Source of the DNA: Pseudorhodoferax soli
Lineage (GTDB): Bacteria; Pseudomonadota; Gammaproteobacteria; Burkholderiales; Burkholderiaceae_C
NCBI RefSeq assembly: GCF_003337555.1
Contig: NZ_QPJK01000006.1
Coordinates: 310,001-374,000 of the forward strand
Direction: 5' to 3'
Length of the DNA: 64,000 nt
Shown here: positions 62,314 to 64,000 of the stretch, in pieces
Layout of the letters: each line of letters starts with the position of its first letter
Position numbering within the stretch: position 1 is the first letter of the stretch
Translations under genes and position numbers: made by a program
Notes under the pieces: generated by a model
Databases searched by the model: none
Told to the model about the DNA's origin: nothing
What the model saw: only the letters and a program-made list of their open reading frames with translations

Positions 62314-64000
62314 CTGCGGCTCCCGAGCAAGGTCTTGAAAGGAACGCGCTTGACGTCGCCATTGGCTTGTCCGCTGTCGAGTCCCTCGAGCAGCTTTCTC
62401 AGGAACTCCACCCGGCTTTCGTCTGGTTTGCCGCGAACCGCGTGCATGACTTCCTTCAAGAACTCAGTGCTCGCGATCAGGACGAGCTGCCACTTCGCAC
62501 GGCTCAAGAGGACGTTCATCCGCCTGGCGTCGCTCAGGAAGCCGAGTGCACTTTGCACTGAGGAGTGGTGGTTGTTTCGTACGAGCGAGACAATGACCAC
62601 ATCTGCCTCGCTGCCCTGGAACGAGTCCACGGTGTGGCACCACTGGCCGTTGGAAGAGGGCGAGCGAAACATCTTGAGGTGACTGAGTTTCTTGTCCAGT
62701 TCGTCGCTGATGGCTTCGTTTAGTGCGCGGCGTTGTCGCCCGTACGGAGACAAGATTGCCAAAGTCGGCGCTTCCTTGGCGTGCTCGGGTACGCCCCTCA
62801 ACATATCCAAGACTTCGATGGCCGCCCGCACTTCGGGGGGGGTTGTGCCAAGCCGGGTACTGATCGCCTTGCTTCTGGTTCAGCGTCGACTGGACGTACG
62901 GCATATCGATCACCACGATGGGAGCCAGGGGAAGCCGACTTTCATCTGCGGAGGTGAACGGTCGAGGCTCGGAGGCAAACCGCTTCTCACACGTCGGATC
63001 GGTCTTGAGATCTCCGTAGAAACAGTTGGAGACGAGTTCCGCAATCGAAGGGTGCATGCGATGCTGTGCGGTCAGCTTCTTCGCTATCGGGCGCCCTCCC
63101 TTGCCCTTTGCTTGTCGCTTGAACTCGGCTTCGATCGCCGATTCGAAGAACGAGAGAAGTCGCAGGGCCTCGGAGCAAAGGGCCGGCAGCTGCGATTTGT
63201 CCTCGGCGACGTCCTCCAGCAGTTCCTCCGTCGTTGCATCCCTGAGGGACCGGCCTACGAACTCTTCACCAAGCTTCATCGCTTCGTGAATCCGGTCGGG
63301 TTGCGCGAGCAACTGCTTGAGCTGGTCGGATGCAAACGCCGGAAGCTGCTTGTGGTCGCCGATCATGAGTCTTCGGTGCGAAAGAAGCAGGGGGGACACG
63401 AGTTCGCTTCCCGTTGCCTTGGCGGCTTCCTCAACGATTGCCCAATCAAACTGGCCCCGTTCGTCGATCAGACGTTCCAGCTCTCCCGAATTGGTGGTCG
63501 CAAACACGACGTTGGCGGCGCGTGCGACGACTCCTTCGAAGGTTCGGAGAGACTGTTCCGCGCTTCTGCCGGCGACTGCAGCGGTCTTCCGGCCGGCAGC
63601 CTGAGAGGAGTCCGCTGCCTCCGCGAGATCCGAAAGGGAGCGCTGCAGCCTCGGCGGAACCTCCTTGGCCAGAGGGCTTGCTGCAAGTCGCCTGACCAGC
63701 CTGCGTGTCTGTTCCCTGATGTCGAACTGGCTTGGGGCCTCAATGGCATCGCGCTTGCTGGAGCGCACGACGAGTGGACCGTTAGGGTCGTTAGCCCTCA
63801 GAACACCGGCCAACTCGTCCATCAGATGGTCGATTGCCGCGTTGCTCTGGGCGGTTAGCAGCAAACGAGATGTTGGCTCGTCAGCGAACTGCCGGGTCAC
63901 CAGATCTCGTACAAGCCTCGTCTTTCCGACTCCGGGAGGACCCTGCACAAGGAAGAACGGCAGGGTGGAGGTGAGTTGTTTCAGCGCCAGCTGCTTCGGC
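62310..64000 (-). pseudogene. SF1 Upf1/DNA2-like helicase, 5' end beyond window, frameshifted
   Basis: The gene enters from the right edge and reads minus. Visible motifs are Walker A GPPGVGKT, Walker B region WAIVEEAAKA, GDHKQLPAF, AQHRMHPSI, then VDSFQGSEADVVIVSLVRN and MNVLLSRAKWQLVLI, the full SF1B (AAA_11/AAA_12) set. The frame breaks at a run of eight G (62835-62842). With seven the protein would read NPPEVRAAIE without a break, so this is a sequencing error, a recent mutation or a phase switch. It is listed as a pseudogene only because of this break. It resembles the Mokosh helicase MkoA; the N-terminal part that could confirm this is outside the window. Confidence 0.8.

Noticed and set aside
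60538-64000. DISARM (DrmC-like PLD)
   Set aside because: No DrmA, DrmB or methyltransferase gene is present, and the helicase is of the Upf1/DNA2 SF1 type.

Overview
The window is GC-rich DNA, tightly packed with operons that overlap by ATGA junctions. It carries many tripartite-tricarboxylate (Bug) receptors, several complete Liv-type ABC transporters and many acyl-CoA enzymes. This gene style points to a betaproteobacterium of the order Burkholderiales (Comamonadaceae or Alcaligenaceae-like); that is an inference from gene content. I saw no rRNA, tRNA or CRISPR array.

Region 1 (1-5427) is the edge of a conjugative module, probably of an integrative element. On the minus strand, in transcription order, are a SLT lytic transglycosylase, a small lipoprotein, an F-type pilin (TraA-like), TraL, TraE and the start of the next gene (TraK position). 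Beside it are an acyl-homoserine-lactone synthase (LuxI), a divergent LuxR receptor, and an overlapping flhD-flhC-like pair like the SetCD/AcaCD activators of other conjugative elements. This suggests quorum-controlled transfer.

Region 2 (5788-15805) is a MocR-type regulator divergent from a plus-strand operon: hydroxyacyl-CoA dehydrogenase-like enzyme, threonine-dehydratase-like enzyme, RidA, type Ic aminotransferase, cupin, two Bug receptors, an SMP-30 lactonase and an alpha/beta hydrolase. It looks like an uptake and breakdown route for a hydroxylated amino-acid-like compound. A decayed IS5-type transposase remnant follows near 16.1 kb.

Region 3 (16335-54478) is a large catabolic block in three transcription units, each with its own Liv receptor, two permeases and two ATPases, and with CoA ligases and beta-oxidation enzymes. 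The left unit (plus, 16335-24855) ends in a MarR regulator and a SCPx-type thiolase. The central unit (minus, 39374 to 25067) has two SDRs, two hot-dog hydratases, a second SCPx thiolase, two crotonase-family enzymes, two ligases and an acyl-CoA dehydrogenase, with a large LAL-type LuxR regulator upstream. The right unit (plus, 44136-55040) has an acyl-CoA dehydrogenase pair, a crotonase-family enzyme, a Liv system, a ligase, a Bug receptor and a CMD-family protein, and is divergent from a TetR regulator with an 18-bp palindromic operator candidate. Together they look like import, CoA activation and (R)- and (S)-type beta-oxidation of branched, cyclic or side-chain carboxylic acids; the substrate is unknown.

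Region 4 (about 55.1-64 kb) changes in base composition and is a probable anti-phage island. A tRNA nucleotidyltransferase (CCA-adding)-like protein overlaps a NACHT ATPase gene on the plus strand. Facing it on the minus strand is a three-gene set: an Upf1-like SF1 helicase (cut by the window end and by a frameshift at a run of eight G), a two-HKD phospholipase-D-family protein, and a patatin fused to a NUDIX-like domain. The helicase/PLD pair resembles Mokosh. A scrap of an integron-type tyrosine recombinase lies between the two modules. The nucleotidyltransferase-NACHT pair and the patatin-NUDIX fusion are the best candidates for undescribed systems here.
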